A stretch of 64,000 bases of DNA from Herbiconiux sp. (GCF_004297105.1 NZ_SCVE01000014.1:99293-163292), one strand, 5' to 3'; positions 18,786 through 28,451 are shown, counted from the stretch's first letter. The notes: generated by a model not told the origin, from the sequence alone. Made by a program: numbers and translations.

Positions 18786-18807
18786 TGAAGGTGAACGAGA
18801 GGTTAAC
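18786..18807 (-). promoter_or_regulatory. PHO box upstream of pstS
   Basis: Two adjacent 11-bp direct repeats on the minus strand, GTTAACCTCTC (18797-18807) and GTTCACCTTCA (18786-18796), match the PhoP/RegX3 PHO-box core GTTCACC. Confidence 0.75.
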
Positions 18808-18836
18808 GAACCACGTCGATCGGTGACGTCAGGAAC

Positions 18837-19766
18837 TCAGACGTGAGGGACGTGGGTCTCGATGGCGATGATGCCGGAGCCCGGGCGATCGACCGACAGA
18901 TGCAGCACGGAGAAGCCCGCCACGGGGAGGTCACCCGCCCGGGAGATGGTGGCTGCCGGGGCGGTTCCCGTGGCCAGAGCGACTTCGCGCACGATGTCGG
19001 GTAGCACGGGGCCGTGGCTGCAGAGCACGGTGGTGACGCGCTTGCGCACCCGTTTGCCCACCACGTCACGCACATCGCTCTCGCCGGACTCGTAGGCGTC
19101 TTGGGCGATGAGATCGGTCGGCTTCGGCTCGATGCCGAGCACGCGCGCCACCGGCTCGACCGTCTGGCGGCAGCGCCTCGCAGTGCTCGTGACGATCTTC
19201 TCGGGCGAGAACGCCAGGAGGCTCGGGATGATGGACTTCGCCTGACCTCGGCCTCGCTCCGTCAGGGGGCGGGTGTGATCAGGGCCGTCGAACTGGAACG
19301 GGGGAGTGGCCTTGGCATGGCGGAGGGCGATGATGGCGAAGGTTCGGGTGACGCCCTCGTCGACGAGCATCCGGAAGCGCTCCACGATCTCGGCATCGCG
19401 TTCGTAGGTGAGCGCCGCAGCGGCCTTCTTGACGGAGAGCCATTCGAGGGCGGCCACCTCGCCGTTCGGCAGGAAGGTGGACGAGCGCACCGCTTCGTCG
19501 CTCGCCTCGGCGGCCCAATAGTGCACGACCTTCTCGCGCCCGTTCGGCATGGTGTAGTTCGTGACCCCGAGGGGCACCCCGAGGGTGACGGCGAGGCCGG
19601 TCTCCTCGGAGATCTCGCGCACCGCGGTCTGTGGAAGAACCTCGCCCGGGTCGACCTTGCCCTTGGGCAACGACACGTCGCGGTGCACGGTGCGGTGGAT
19701 GACGAGCACCCTGACCTTGCCGTCGACCACGCGCCACACCACGGCCCCCGCCGCGAAGACCGTCAC
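18837..19766 (-). CDS. NUDIX hydrolase - histidine phosphatase fusion (MutT1-like)
   Basis: The 309-aa protein has an N-terminal NUDIX domain (box around [20 protein letters not shown], about residues 36-58) fused to a histidine-phosphatase domain starting at [10 protein letters not shown] (about 148), with the second His in [11 protein letters not shown]. Mycobacterial MutT1 has this two-domain layout and hydrolyses 8-oxo-dGTP/8-oxo-GTP and diadenosine polyphosphates. It follows ppk with a 4-bp overlap, the same neighbour as in mycobacteria, suggesting linked polyphosphate and nucleotide metabolism. Confidence 0.9.
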   Translation of the reverse strand: MTVFAAGAVVWRVVDGKVRVLVIHRTVHRDVSLPKGKVDPGEVLPQTAVREISEETGLAVTLGVPLGVTNYTMPNGREKVVHYWAAEASDEAVRSSTFLPNGEVAALEWLSVKKAAAALTYERDAEIVERFRMLVDEGVTRTFAIIALRHAKATPPFQFDGPDHTRPLTERGRGQAKSIIPSLLAFSPEKIVTSTARRCRQTVEPVARVLGIEPKPTDLIAQDAYESGESDVRDVVGKRVRKRVTTVLCSHGPVLPDIVREVALATGTAPAATISRAGDLPVAGFSVLHLSVDRPGSGIIAIETHVPHV

Positions 19767-21943
19767 CGCGTGGTGCCCGGACGCTTGCGGCGGCTGATGA
19801 CCTGCATCAGTTCGTCTTGGAGGTCGACGAGCGGGGTGCCGTCGGCCGCGGTCTCGCTCCGCGTCCAGGCGCCCGTCTCGTCGAGAGCCCAGGAGGTGAC
19901 CTCGTCGCTCATGGCGCGGTCGAACAGGTGGTCGATCTCCTTGAGGTGATCGGGGTCGACGAGCCTCACCAGGGCCTCGACCCGCCGGTCGAGATTGCGG
20001 TGCATCATGTCGGCGCTACCGATGAACACCTGGGGGTCGCCATCGTTCACGAACGAGAAGACCCGGGAGTGCTCGAGGTACCGGCCGAGGATCGAGCGCA
20101 CCCTGATGGTCTCCGAGAGCCCTTCCTGACCGGGCTTCAGTGCGCAGATGCCGCGCACCCAGATGTCGATCGGCACGCCCGCCTGGCTCGCGCGATAGAG
20201 CCCGTCGATGATGGCCTCGTCGACGATGGAGTTGAGCTTGATCTTGATGCCCGACGGTTTGCCCGCCCGGGCGTTCTCCGCCTCGGTCGCGATGCGCTTG
20301 AGCAGCCCCTTGCGCAGGTGCAGGGGAGCGACGAGGAGGCGCTTGAACTTCTTCTCGATGGCGTAGCCCGAGAGCTCGTTGAAGAGCCGTGTGAGGTCTT
20401 TGCCCACCTGGTCGTCGGCGGTGAGCAGCCCGAGGTCTTCGTAGATGCGCGACGTCTTGGGGTTGTAGTTGCCCGTGCCGATGTGGCTGTAGCTCTTCAG
20501 CCGGCCCTTCTCCTGACGGATGACGAGCGCGAGCTTGCAGTGGGTCTTCAGCCCCACGAGGCCGTAGACCACGTGCACGCCGGCCTTCTCGAGCTTGCGC
20601 GCCCAGGAGATGTTGGCCTGCTCGTCGAAGCGTGCCTTGATCTCCACGAGGGCCAGCACCTGTTTGCCCGCCTCGGCCGCGTCGATGAGCGCCTCGACGA
20701 TGGGGCTGTCGCCCGACGTGCGGTACAGCGTCTGCTTGATGGCGAGAACGTGCGGGTCGGCAGCGGCCTGCTCGAGAAATGCCTGAACACTCGTGGCGAA
20801 CGACTCGTAGGGGTGGTGCAGCAGGATGTCGCCGCGCGAGATGGCCTTGAAGATGTCGGGCTTCGCGTTCGGCTCGGGGGGCAGCAGTGCGGCGGCCGTG
20901 GTGGGCACGTGCTTGGGGTACTTCAGGTCGGGCCGCGCGATGCGGGTGAGGTCGAACAGGCCGCCGAGATCGAGAGGCGCCGGCAGGCGGTAGACCTCCT
21001 GCTCGGTGACGTCGAGCTCGCGCACGATCAGCTCGAGGGTGACCGGGTCCATGTCGTCGGTGATCTCGAGCCGGATGGGCGGCCCGAAGCGCCGCCGCAG
21101 CAGCTCCTTCTCGAGCGCCTGAAGCAGGTTCTCGGTCTCGTCTTCGTCGACCTCGACGTCTTCGTTACGGGTGACGCGGAACACGTGGTGCTCCACCACC
21201 TCCATGCCCGGGAACAGGTCGCCGAGGAAGTTCGCGATGAGGTCTTCGAGGGTGATGAACCGCAGCTCGTCGGCCGTCTCGCGCTGATCGACGCGGATGA
21301 ACCGATTGAGTACCTGCGGCACCTTGAGTCGCGCGAACTCCTCCTTGCCCGTCTTGGCGTTGCGCACGCGAACCGAGAGGTTGAGCGAGAGCCCCGAGAT
21401 GTAGGGGAACGGATGCGCGGGGTCGACCGCGAGCGGCATCAGCACCGGGAACACCTGCTGCGAGAAGATCTCGTGCAGGTTCTCGCGGTCGGCGTCGTCG
21501 AGCTCTTCCCACCGCACGATGCGGATGCCCGCCTCGGCCAGCGCGGGTCGCACCAGGTCGGTGTACGCCGCGGCGTGCCGAGCCTGCAACTCGTGGGCGC
21601 GCACCGAGATGTCTTCGAGCACGTCGGTGGGGCGGCGCCCGACGTTCGTGGGTACCGCGAGGTCGGTGAGGATGCGCCGCTTCAGCCCGGCCACCCGGAC
21701 CATGAAGAACTCATCGAGGTTCGACGCGAAGATGGCGAGGAAGTTGGCCCGCTCGAGCACGGGAAGCGTGGGATCTTCGGCGAGTTCGAGCACCCGGGTA
21801 TTGAACGCCAGCCAGCTCAACTCGCGATCGAGGTAGCGGCCCTCGGGCAGTGCGGGCCCCTCCGTCGTCACCGCCAGTTCGTCGTAGTCGTCGTCGAAGT
21901 CGGTGACGACACCGGCGTCCATCGAGATCAAGTCGTCGTCCAT
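19763..21943 (-). CDS. ppk: polyphosphate kinase 1
   Basis: The 726-aa enzyme polymerises ATP gamma-phosphate to polyphosphate. The N-terminal PPK domain ([19 protein letters not shown]) is followed by the two phospholipase-D-like catalytic domains. The autophosphorylated His is in [10 protein letters not shown], and [12 protein letters not shown] and [18 protein letters not shown] are present. The short acidic N-terminal extension is normal for actinobacteria. It overlaps the MutT1-like gene by 4 bp. A weak PHO-box-like pair lies upstream. Confidence 0.97.
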   Translation of the reverse strand: MDDDLISMDAGVVTDFDDDYDELAVTTEGPALPEGRYLDRELSWLAFNTRVLELAEDPTLPVLERANFLAIFASNLDEFFMVRVAGLKRRILTDLAVPTNVGRRPTDVLEDISVRAHELQARHAAAYTDLVRPALAEAGIRIVRWEELDDADRENLHEIFSQQVFPVLMPLAVDPAHPFPYISGLSLNLSVRVRNAKTGKEEFARLKVPQVLNRFIRVDQRETADELRFITLEDLIANFLGDLFPGMEVVEHHVFRVTRNEDVEVDEDETENLLQALEKELLRRRFGPPIRLEITDDMDPVTLELIVRELDVTEQEVYRLPAPLDLGGLFDLTRIARPDLKYPKHVPTTAAALLPPEPNAKPDIFKAISRGDILLHHPYESFATSVQAFLEQAAADPHVLAIKQTLYRTSGDSPIVEALIDAAEAGKQVLALVEIKARFDEQANISWARKLEKAGVHVVYGLVGLKTHCKLALVIRQEKGRLKSYSHIGTGNYNPKTSRIYEDLGLLTADDQVGKDLTRLFNELSGYAIEKKFKRLLVAPLHLRKGLLKRIATEAENARAGKPSGIKIKLNSIVDEAIIDGLYRASQAGVPIDIWVRGICALKPGQEGLSETIRVRSILGRYLEHSRVFSFVNDGDPQVFIGSADMMHRNLDRRVEALVRLVDPDHLKEIDHLFDRAMSDEVTSWALDETGAWTRSETAADGTPLVDLQDELMQVISRRKRPGTTR

Positions 21944-21982
21944 CCGAACATCATGTCACTCACGGGGAGCGCCTCGCACAGC

Positions 21983-22004
21983 GATTCGTTAACGGGGGAT
22001 GACG
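21983..22004 (-). promoter_or_regulatory. weak PHO-box-like direct repeat upstream of ppk
   Basis: Two 11-bp units on the minus strand, CGTCATCCCCC and GTTAACGAATC, lie ~40-60 bp before the ppk start. Each matches the GTTCACC core at only part of its positions. Confidence 0.25.
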
Positions 22005-22040
22005 GATGCGTCACCTCGCGTTGTGCAGAACGAGTGCCTC

Positions 22041-22955
22041 TCAGGGGCGCGGTGCGCGCATCCGGCCGCGCTGGCGGTACTGCACGTCGATGGTGTGGTC
22101 GGTGAAGCCCAGTGACCGGTAGAGCTCGACCGCGCGCACGTTGTCGGCGTCGACGAAGAGAGCTGCCTGGGCGCACCCGCGCGCGATCAGGCGGCGCAGG
22201 CCGTGATGCATCAGAGTGCGGCCGAGGCCCTGCCCGGCGTGCCCCTCCTCGATGCCGATCACGTAGATCTCGCCCACCCGTGGGTCGTCGGGCTCGATCT
22301 TCAGCCAGTTGTAGCCCACCAGGCGGCCGTCGGAATCGCGCAGCAACAGGAAGTCGTCGGGCTCGAACCAGGCCTCCGACATGCGGAAGCGCAGATCGTC
22401 GGCGGTGAGCCCGCCCTGCTCGTCGTGGCCGGCGAACACGCGGGCGTTCAAGGCCACCCACTCGTCGATGTCGCGGCCGCCCCGGAACGTCGACACGGCG
22501 AAGCCCTCGGGCAGCGGGGGCAACGGAGCCTCCGATCCGGAACCGGATGCGCTCGGCAACTCCCGTCGCAACTGCAGCAACGTGCGAACGGCGTCGAAGC
22601 GATGCGTCGCGGCGAGGCGCCGGCTGGCCGGATGATCGCCGTGCGCCCAGGCGAGCAGGGCGCTATCCGAGTTGGCCAGCACGATGTCGAGCAGCTGTCT
22701 GCCGAGCCCCTCCTCGCGCCACTCGGGGTCGATCACGAACTCGAGCTCGCCCTGGCCGATGACGGCGGCGCCCACGAGAGTCGATCCATCGCGTTCGGCC
22801 AGCAGCAGCGAGCGGTCGCCCTTGCCGAGGTCGACGAGCGCCTGGTCGTTGAACGGCTGCTGCCCGTCGACGAGGGCGGCACGGGCCACGAGCCGCAGGA
22901 AGGGCTCTCGCGCCTCGTCGGGGCTACTGACTGAGAGTGTGAGCGAGTCGCTCAT
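22041..22955 (-). CDS. mshD: mycothiol synthase
   Basis: The 304-aa tandem-GNAT protein performs the last step of mycothiol synthesis, acetylating Cys-GlcN-Ins with acetyl-CoA. The N-terminal GNAT half ([12 protein letters not shown]) is degenerate. The C-terminal half has the acetyl-CoA loop [20 protein letters not shown] and [21 protein letters not shown]. It overlaps glnR by 32 bp. The same glnR-mshD order occurs in mycobacteria. Mycothiol is limited to actinobacteria, which supports the taxonomic call. Confidence 0.95.
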   Translation of the reverse strand: MSDSLTLSVSSPDEAREPFLRLVARAALVDGQQPFNDQALVDLGKGDRSLLLAERDGSTLVGAAVIGQGELEFVIDPEWREEGLGRQLLDIVLANSDSALLAWAHGDHPASRRLAATHRFDAVRTLLQLRRELPSASGSGSEAPLPPLPEGFAVSTFRGGRDIDEWVALNARVFAGHDEQGGLTADDLRFRMSEAWFEPDDFLLLRDSDGRLVGYNWLKIEPDDPRVGEIYVIGIEEGHAGQGLGRTLMHHGLRRLIARGCAQAALFVDADNVRAVELYRSLGFTDHTIDVQYRQRGRMRAPRP

Positions 22956-23616
22956 TGTCGTCCTCGAAGAAATTGAACCGGTAGCCCACGTTGCGCACGG
23001 TTCCGATCAACGATTCGAGGTCGCCCAGTTTGGCGCGCAGCCGCCTGACGTGCACGTCGACCGTGCGGGTGCCGCCGAAGTAGTCGTAGCCCCACACCTC
23101 GCTGAGCAGCTGCTCGCGGGTGAACACGCGGGAGGGGTGCATGGCGAAGAAGCGCAGGAGCTCGAACTCCTTGAAGGTGAGGTCGAGCGGGCGGCCGTGC
23201 ACGCGGGCCGAGTAGCTGGCCTCGTCGATCACCACGCCCGAGGCCTGGATCTTCGAGGTCGACTGGTCTTGCACCTGACGCCCGATGGCGAGACGGATGC
23301 GCGTGTCGACCTCCGCGGGCCCGGCCGACTCGAGCACGACATCCGCCGCACCCCACTCGGCGCTGACGGCGGTGAGACCGCCCTCCGTGAGGATGAGCAC
23401 CACGGGAACCCCGATGCCGGTGGTGCTGAGGATCTTGCAGAGCGATCGTGCGGAGGCGAGGTCGTGGCGGGCGTCGACGAAGATGAGGTCGCTGTTCGGC
23501 GTGTTCACGAGTTGCGAGGGCTCAGCCGGAATCTGCCGTGTGCGGTGACTCAGCAGAGAGAGTGCGGGCAACACCTCTCGGTCGACCGCAGAGGTCAGGA
23601 TCAACAACTGCGCCAC
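22924..23616 (-). CDS. glnR: nitrogen regulator GlnR (OmpR-type, atypical receiver)
   Basis: The 230-aa orphan OmpR/PhoB-type regulator has an atypical receiver domain followed by a winged helix ([20 protein letters not shown] ... VRNVGYRF, about residues 130-220). [18 protein letters not shown] and [13 protein letters not shown] match Streptomyces/mycobacterial GlnR, which controls ammonium assimilation. There is no cognate kinase gene, as usual for GlnR. It is upstream of and overlapping mshD. The short tail after the winged helix ([15 protein letters not shown]) partly encodes the overlap. Confidence 0.9.
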   Translation of the reverse strand: MAQLLILTSAVDREVLPALSLLSHRTRQIPAEPSQLVNTPNSDLIFVDARHDLASARSLCKILSTTGIGVPVVLILTEGGLTAVSAEWGAADVVLESAGPAEVDTRIRLAIGRQVQDQSTSKIQASGVVIDEASYSARVHGRPLDLTFKEFELLRFFAMHPSRVFTREQLLSEVWGYDYFGGTRTVDVHVRRLRAKLGDLESLIGTVRNVGYRFNFFEDDNERLAHTLSQ

Positions 23617-23661
23617 GTAAGATCCTCCAGAGAACGCCTGCGGTACATACTATCGGGCAGA

Positions 23662-23949
23662 ATGGCCGGTATGAGTGTGCTCATGAGAAGCGTAGTCCCG
23701 GTCTGGATCCTCTCGATCCTCGCGGTCGTGGCCGTAGGCGTGTTCGTGAGCCCCGAGATGTACCTCGTCTTCTTCCCCGTGGTGCTCGGGCTGGCCCTCG
23801 TGGTCACGTTCGGCATCCAGCTGCTCGTGCCCGTGCGCAAGGGCTTCGTGAACCGTGTCTCGGCCAGTCTCGGGGGAGCGGTGGTCATTCTGGCCGTCGC
23901 CACCGCCGTGCTCGCGCCCCTCGCCTTCGCCGCGGGCGCTAAGCTCTAG
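23662..23949 (+). CDS. small three-helix membrane protein
   Basis: The 95-aa protein consists of three predicted transmembrane helices (VVPVWILSILAVVAVGVF; MYLVFFPVVLGLALVVTFGI; and the C-terminal VVILAVATAVLAPLAFAAG) with a short basic loop (PVRKGF). TACTAT at 23648-23653, 8 nt before ATG 23662, may be a leaderless -10 box; ATG 23671 is an alternative start. It is divergent from glnR and is followed after 2 bp by a 37-codon frame. Function unknown. Confidence 0.7.
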   Translation: MAGMSVLMRSVVPVWILSILAVVAVGVFVSPEMYLVFFPVVLGLALVVTFGIQLLVPVRKGFVNRVSASLGGAVVILAVATAVLAPLAFAAGAKL

Positions 23950-23951
23950 TC

Positions 23952-24065
23952 ATGTCCTACGTTGCGCTCGAACTCCTGTTCATCGGCCTCCTCGGGCTTG
24001 CGAGTCTCGCAATCGCCTGGACGGCCGGTGTGGTCATCTACAAGCTGTTCCGCGGCCAGCGCTGA
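23952..24065 (+). CDS. 37-aa single-helix membrane microprotein
   Basis: A short ATG frame (MSYVALELLF ... VIYKLFRGQR) encodes one hydrophobic helix of about 25 residues with a basic C-terminus, a classic small membrane protein. It begins 2 bp after the stop of the preceding membrane protein and ends 13 bp before the nitrobindin-like gene, so it fits between two operon genes without overlap. No family can be named. Confidence 0.55.
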   Translation: MSYVALELLFIGLLGLASLAIAWTAGVVIYKLFRGQR

Positions 24066-24078
24066 TCGCGCGGTCACG

Positions 24079-24792
24079 ATGATCGAGATCCCCACCGACC
24101 TCCCGGCGGAACTCGTTCCCCTCTCCTGGCTCATCGGGGTCTGGGAGGGCACCGGTGTGATCGACTACGCCATCGGCGACGAGCGCGTCTCCCGCGAGTT
24201 CGGGCAGCGCATCAGCTTCAGCCACGACGGTCTTCCCTACCTCAACTACAGCTCCTACTCGTGGTTGCTGCCCGAGTCGGGCCCCGTGCCCGAGATGCCG
24301 AGCCTCGCCGACTCGGTGGAGCCCGATCCGGATGTCGCGGTCGATGCCCCACCCGCGGTCGACGCCGACGCTCCCGACACGTCCGCACCGGCCGCGCCCG
24401 AGCCACTCACCGCCGAGACCGGCTACTGGCGCCTCAGTCGCCTGCACATCGAGGGTGACACCGGCCCCGGCATGCTCCCGGGCGTCGGCCCGCGCCCCTT
24501 CAACACGGCTCAGGCGGTCGAGACCCTGCGTAACTCGGGGGAGGGGTTCGACATCGAGGTGGCCATCGTGCACCCCACCGGTGTCAGCGAGCTCTACCTC
24601 GGTCAGGTCAAGGGCCCCCGCATCGACCTCGCCACCGATGCCGTGGTGCGGTCGCAGTCGGCCAAGGAGTACACCGCGGCCACACGTCTCTACGGGCTGG
24701 TCGACAACCATCTGCTCTGGGCCTGGGACATCGCGGCCCTCGGTCAAGACCTCCGCACGCACGCCTCCGCGCGGCTCGCGAAGGTCGACTGA
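24079..24792 (+). CDS. FABP/nitrobindin-like heme-binding beta-barrel protein (DUF1794)
   Basis: The 237-aa protein shows the nitrobindin hallmark near its N-terminus (LSWLIGVWEGTGVIDY) and the barrel elements NYSSYSWLL, ETGYWRLSR and HPTGVSELYLGQV. Known relatives bind ferric heme and isomerise peroxynitrite. An Asp/Pro/Ala-rich insertion of about 45 residues (about 70-115) interrupts the barrel between early strands, longer than usual. It is followed after 2 bp by ygfZ. An ATG at 24079 gives the family N-terminus. Confidence 0.85.
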   Translation: MIEIPTDLPAELVPLSWLIGVWEGTGVIDYAIGDERVSREFGQRISFSHDGLPYLNYSSYSWLLPESGPVPEMPSLADSVEPDPDVAVDAPPAVDADAPDTSAPAAPEPLTAETGYWRLSRLHIEGDTGPGMLPGVGPRPFNTAQAVETLRNSGEGFDIEVAIVHPTGVSELYLGQVKGPRIDLATDAVVRSQSAKEYTAATRLYGLVDNHLLWAWDIAALGQDLRTHASARLAKVD

Positions 24793-24794
24793 TC

Positions 24795-26012
24795 ATGGCC
24801 GTCCCGCCCTCCCCGTTGCTCGCCCTTCCCGGCGCCGTCGCGGCATCCGGCGCCGACGCCTCGGTGGCCGCGCACTACGGCAACCCGATCGCCGAACAGC
24901 GGATGCTCGACGCCGCCCGCGAGCGCGGTGCGGTTCCCGCGTCGGCGGCATCCGTTCCCGTCATCGTCGACCTCTCGAGCCGCGGCGTCATCTCGGTCGA
25001 GGGCCCCGACCGCCTGTCGTGGCTCGACTCGGTCACCAGCCAGAGCATCCGCGATCTGCCGGCCGGCGGTTCGGCCGAGACGCTGCTGCTCGACATCAAC
25101 GGCCGCATCGAGCACGCCATCCGCGTGATCGACGACGGCGTGACGGCCTGGCTGCTCGTCGACGGCGACGAGACCGAGTCGCTCACCGCGTGGTTGCTCC
25201 GCATGCGTTTCATGCTCAGGGTGGAGATCGCCGACCGCACCGACGAGTTCGCCACGATCGGCTGGCTCGCGTCATCCGCGGATGCGCCGACGACCCCGGC
25301 ACTGGCCGGTCGCGCGGCGGCCCCTGCCGGCATCGAACTCACCTGGGTCGACCCGTGGCCCGAGGTGGTCGCGGGCGGTGTGCAGTACGCGCCCACCGAC
25401 GAGCACCCGGGTGCCGACTGGTGGTGGCGCGAGACGCTCGTGCCCCGCGAAGCGCTCGGGGCGCTCGCCGACACCGTCGTCGCCGGCGACCTCGCCGTGG
25501 CGGGGCTGCTGGCCGCCGAGGCGTTGCGCATCGTGGCCTGGCGGCCGCGGCTCAGCACGGAGGTCGACGACCGCTCCATCCCGCACGAGCTCGACTGGAT
25601 GCGATCCGCCGTGCACCTCTCGAAGGGCTGCTACCGCGGTCAGGAGACCGTGGCGAAGGTGCACAATCTCGGGCATCCGCCCCGCCGGCTCGTGCTGCTC
25701 GACCTCGACGGCTCCGACGCGGTGCTGCCCGCGGCGGGCGACGAGGTGTTCGTGAGCGCCGGGCCGGAGGGCGCCGGGAGCGCGGCGCCGGCCGATGCGG
25801 TCGGTCACGTGACATCCGTGGCTCTGCATCACGAGTGGGGCCCCGTGGCGCTCGCGATCGTGAAGCGCCAGCTGCCCGTCGATGCGTCGCTCGTCGTGCG
25901 CACCGCCGAGGGCGACGTGAACGCGAGCGCGGTGGTGATCGTGTCTCCGGATGCGGGAGCCGCCGTCGGGCGCGTTCCCCGTCTGCCGCGCCTCGGCGCG
26001 CGCACGCGCTAG
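24795..26012 (+). CDS. ygfZ: folate-binding protein YgfZ (GcvT-like)
   Basis: The 405-aa GcvT-fold protein carries the YgfZ signature KGCYRGQETVAK, with the conserved Cys near residue 279. YgfZ proteins bind folate and help maintain some Fe-S enzymes. The C-terminal barrel domain is present. The N-terminus has an extra Ala-rich stretch before the first strand. It is packed between the nitrobindin-like gene (2 bp) and the FUSC gene (6 bp), so cotranscription is likely. Confidence 0.92.
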   Translation: MAVPPSPLLALPGAVAASGADASVAAHYGNPIAEQRMLDAARERGAVPASAASVPVIVDLSSRGVISVEGPDRLSWLDSVTSQSIRDLPAGGSAETLLLDINGRIEHAIRVIDDGVTAWLLVDGDETESLTAWLLRMRFMLRVEIADRTDEFATIGWLASSADAPTTPALAGRAAAPAGIELTWVDPWPEVVAGGVQYAPTDEHPGADWWWRETLVPREALGALADTVVAGDLAVAGLLAAEALRIVAWRPRLSTEVDDRSIPHELDWMRSAVHLSKGCYRGQETVAKVHNLGHPPRRLVLLDLDGSDAVLPAAGDEVFVSAGPEGAGSAAPADAVGHVTSVALHHEWGPVALAIVKRQLPVDASLVVRTAEGDVNASAVVIVSPDAGAAVGRVPRLPRLGARTR

Positions 26013-26018
26013 TCGGCC

Positions 26019-27134
26019 GTGACCGATCCGGCGGCCCGCGTGAGCGACCGCAGTTCGCGGCGCGACCGCTGGAACTCCGAGGTGAGGGCGGCGTTCGAGC
26101 GCACGTCGGGGAGTGCCCCCGCCATCCTGCAGCTCGTCGTGGCGGTGACGGTCGCGTACGCGATCTGCCACTTCCTCCTCGGGCATCAGTACCCGATCGT
26201 GGCGGTGACCGTCACGCTCTCGAGCCTCGGGCTGGTGCTCGATGCGCGCCCGCGACGGGTGATCGAGATGGCGGCCGCGATGACGGTGGGCATTCTTCTG
26301 AGCGAGGTGATCCTGCTGCTGTTCGGTCAGGGCCTCTGGCAGTTCTCGCTCACGGTGCTCGCGGCACTCGTGGTGACGCGCATCCTGTCTCCGGTGCCCG
26401 GGCTGCCGATCTTCGCAGCGGTGCAGGCGTCGCTGGTTTCGCTCATGCAGATCCCGCCCGGCGGGCCGTTCACCCGCACGGGCGACGCGATCGTGGGCGG
26501 GCTGGTGGCGCTCGCCGCCACCGCGCTGATCCCGCGCGACCCCCGGCGTGCGGCCCGGCGCGAAGCACTCAAGTTCTTCAGCGCCTTCTCGGCCATCCTG
26601 TCGCAGCTCGTGACCGTGCTGCGCCTCGGCGACCGCGAGACGGCGGAACTCGTGCTCAGCCAGGCACGGGGCACGCAGGATCTGATCGAGCGCTGGCGCT
26701 CTTCGCTCGACTCGGCGGTGGCGATCTCGCGCATCTCGCCGTTCCTGCGCCGGCACGGCCGGGAGCTCGCCGAGCTGCAGACGATGCAGGTGAACATGGA
26801 TCATGCGGCGCGCAACCTGCGCGTGATCAGCCGGCGCCTGAGCGTCATCCCGGATTCGCGGCCACGGCAGCAGCTCGCCGAGATCATGGCGGGTCTGCAG
26901 AGCGCCACCTCGATGCTCGCCCAGAGCATCGACCGGCCCGAGCTGCGGCCCCTCGTGCGGCAGAGCCTGGTGCTCGTGGCGATCACCCTCGATCCGCGTG
27001 TTCTCGCGCCGGGGGAGGCCTTCTCGGAGCAGGCGCTCGTGGTGTCGCTGCGCCCGCTCGTGCTCGACCTTCTCGCCGCGAGCGGCATGCCCCTGGATGA
27101 GGCGCGCCGAACCCTGCCCGACATCACCACGTGA
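26019..27134 (+). CDS. FUSC / aromatic acid exporter family membrane protein
   Basis: The 371-aa protein has about five N-terminal transmembrane helices (residues 30-170) with PIVAVTVTLSS and RVIEMAAAMTVGIL, as in the FUSC/ArAE family. A long cytoplasmic helical domain with coiled-coil character follows (about 180-371). Transport of an aromatic or amphiphilic compound is possible but the substrate is unknown. The GTG start lies 6 bp after ygfZ. Confidence 0.82.
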   Translation: MTDPAARVSDRSSRRDRWNSEVRAAFERTSGSAPAILQLVVAVTVAYAICHFLLGHQYPIVAVTVTLSSLGLVLDARPRRVIEMAAAMTVGILLSEVILLLFGQGLWQFSLTVLAALVVTRILSPVPGLPIFAAVQASLVSLMQIPPGGPFTRTGDAIVGGLVALAATALIPRDPRRAARREALKFFSAFSAILSQLVTVLRLGDRETAELVLSQARGTQDLIERWRSSLDSAVAISRISPFLRRHGRELAELQTMQVNMDHAARNLRVISRRLSVIPDSRPRQQLAEIMAGLQSATSMLAQSIDRPELRPLVRQSLVLVAITLDPRVLAPGEAFSEQALVVSLRPLVLDLLAASGMPLDEARRTLPDITT

Positions 27135-27149
27135 GGGCTCCGGATTCGA

Positions 27150-27155
27150 TACCGT
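27150..27155 (+). promoter_or_regulatory. -10 box of the lipoprotein gene (leaderless)
   Basis: TACCGT, 6 nt before ATG 27162. Confidence 0.45.
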
Positions 27156-27161
27156 AGTGCC

Positions 27162-27590
27162 ATGAAGATGCGAAAGCTCGTTCCCCTCACCGTCAGCGCG
27201 TTCGCCGTGGCGTTCGTACTCGCCGGCTGCACCGTCACCGGCCCGACGGAGAACTTCTCGGGGCTGCCCGACGAGGAGCAGATCGTCACCGAGACCGAGG
27301 CCGGCGACGCGGGGGTGCAGGCGTTCTGGTTGCAGGAGGGCTCGCAGATCGGCGTGGCCATCTCCGGCAGCTCGGGGTGCCCGGTGATCGGGTCCGACAT
27401 CAAGGTCATCTCGCCCGAAGGTCAGGGCAACACCGTCGAGATCACCACCGTGCCCATCCCGGCCGACAAGATCTGCACCATGGACTTCGTGCCGCACACC
27501 TCGGTGTTCTGGACTCCGAGCAACGTCTCCACCGCCGAGCCGCTCACCATCCGGGTGGCCGACCAGGAGCTCGAGCTCCCCGTCAAGTAG
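27162..27590 (+). CDS. lipoprotein of unknown function
   Basis: The 142-aa precursor has a basic n-region, a hydrophobic core and the lipobox LAGC (Cys about 23). The mature part is small, beta-rich and acidic, with a Cys pair (SGCPVIG and KICTMDF) that could form a disulfide. No family is recognised. Its 3' end overlaps the convergent methyltransferase gene by 8 bp. Confidence 0.75.
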   Translation: MKMRKLVPLTVSAFAVAFVLAGCTVTGPTENFSGLPDEEQIVTETEAGDAGVQAFWLQEGSQIGVAISGSSGCPVIGSDIKVISPEGQGNTVEITTVPIPADKICTMDFVPHTSVFWTPSNVSTAEPLTIRVADQELELPVK

Positions 27591-28410
27591 AGCGCGAGGG
27601 GGCGGTGGGGGCCACGGCCTCCCACGCCACCGTGAGTTCGCCGAGCCGTCGACGTCGCCGATCGGTGAGCACGGGCCATCCGTCGTTCACCAGCGCATCG
27701 ACCGTACCCAGCCAGCGTTGCACCGGCCCGTAGCTGCCCAGGGCGGCGTTGTGCTGCCAGGCCCGGTCGAGTTCGACCAGAAAGCGGTGCACGGGCTCGC
27801 CGGGCACATTGCGGTGGATCAGTGCCTTCGGCAGGCGTTCGGCCACGATCGACGGATGCTCGAGCCCCGTGAGCCGCAGCGACACGGTGAACGTGCGCGG
27901 TCCGTCGTGCCCCACGGCCACCCAGCTGCTCACCCTGCCCACTTCGTTGCAGGTGCCTTCGACGAGCACACCGCCGGGCTGCAGCCGCGAGACCATCAGG
28001 GCCCAGGCATCCGCCACCGCGCTCTCGTCGTACTGCCGCAGCACGTTGAAGGCCCGGATGACGGCGGCCTGACGCCCGCCGGGCAGCGGCACCTCGAAGC
28101 CGCCGAGCGCGAAGTCGACTCGGGCGTCGCGCGCGAAGCCCGTGCGCCCGTCGCGCACTCCGGCGAGCTGGGCGGTGGCCGTGGCGACGCGCTCGGGCGA
28201 GATCTCGAGGCCCGTGACGTGCACATCGGGGCGCACCTTCGCCAGCCGCGCCTGAAGCTCGAACGCGGTGACTCCGCTGGCGCCGTAGCCGAGGTCGACC
28301 ACGAGGGGGTCGGTGGCGGTGCGCAGAACCGGGAGCGTCGAGATCCAGCGGTCGACGCGACGGAGCCGGTTGGTGTTGGTGGTTCCCCGGGTCACGGCAC
28401 CGATCGGCAT
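27583..28410 (-). CDS. class I SAM-dependent methyltransferase
   Basis: The ~275-aa protein has a Rossmann-type motif I (VVDLGYGASG), an acidic residue at the end of strand 2 (GLEISPERV) and a motif around LQPGGVLVEGTCNE. The substrate is unknown. ATG 28410 is preferred because TTGGAT lies 6 nt before it; ATG 28422 would add four residues. It is convergent with the lipoprotein gene and divergent from gpmA. Confidence 0.8.
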   Translation of the reverse strand: MPIGAVTRGTTNTNRLRRVDRWISTLPVLRTATDPLVVDLGYGASGVTAFELQARLAKVRPDVHVTGLEISPERVATATAQLAGVRDGRTGFARDARVDFALGGFEVPLPGGRQAAVIRAFNVLRQYDESAVADAWALMVSRLQPGGVLVEGTCNEVGRVSSWVAVGHDGPRTFTVSLRLTGLEHPSIVAERLPKALIHRNVPGEPVHRFLVELDRAWQHNAALGSYGPVQRWLGTVDALVNDGWPVLTDRRRRRLGELTVAWEAVAPTAPSRST

Positions 28411-28451
28411 GCGCCCATCCAATCACGCGGTCTCGGCCGATCACGCCCCAA

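Noticed and set aside
22924..23616. Second phosphate regulator (PhoP-like)
   Set aside because: The receiver sequence and lack of a kinase gene match GlnR; the phosphate regulator is the one coupled to senX3 at 31.3 kb.
24332..27100. Very long open frame (over 900 codons) overlapping the nitrobindin-like, ygfZ and FUSC genes in another phase
   Set aside because: Its translation is Arg/Pro/His-rich low-complexity sequence, a typical shadow in high-G+C DNA. The three genes it covers have clear family motifs.
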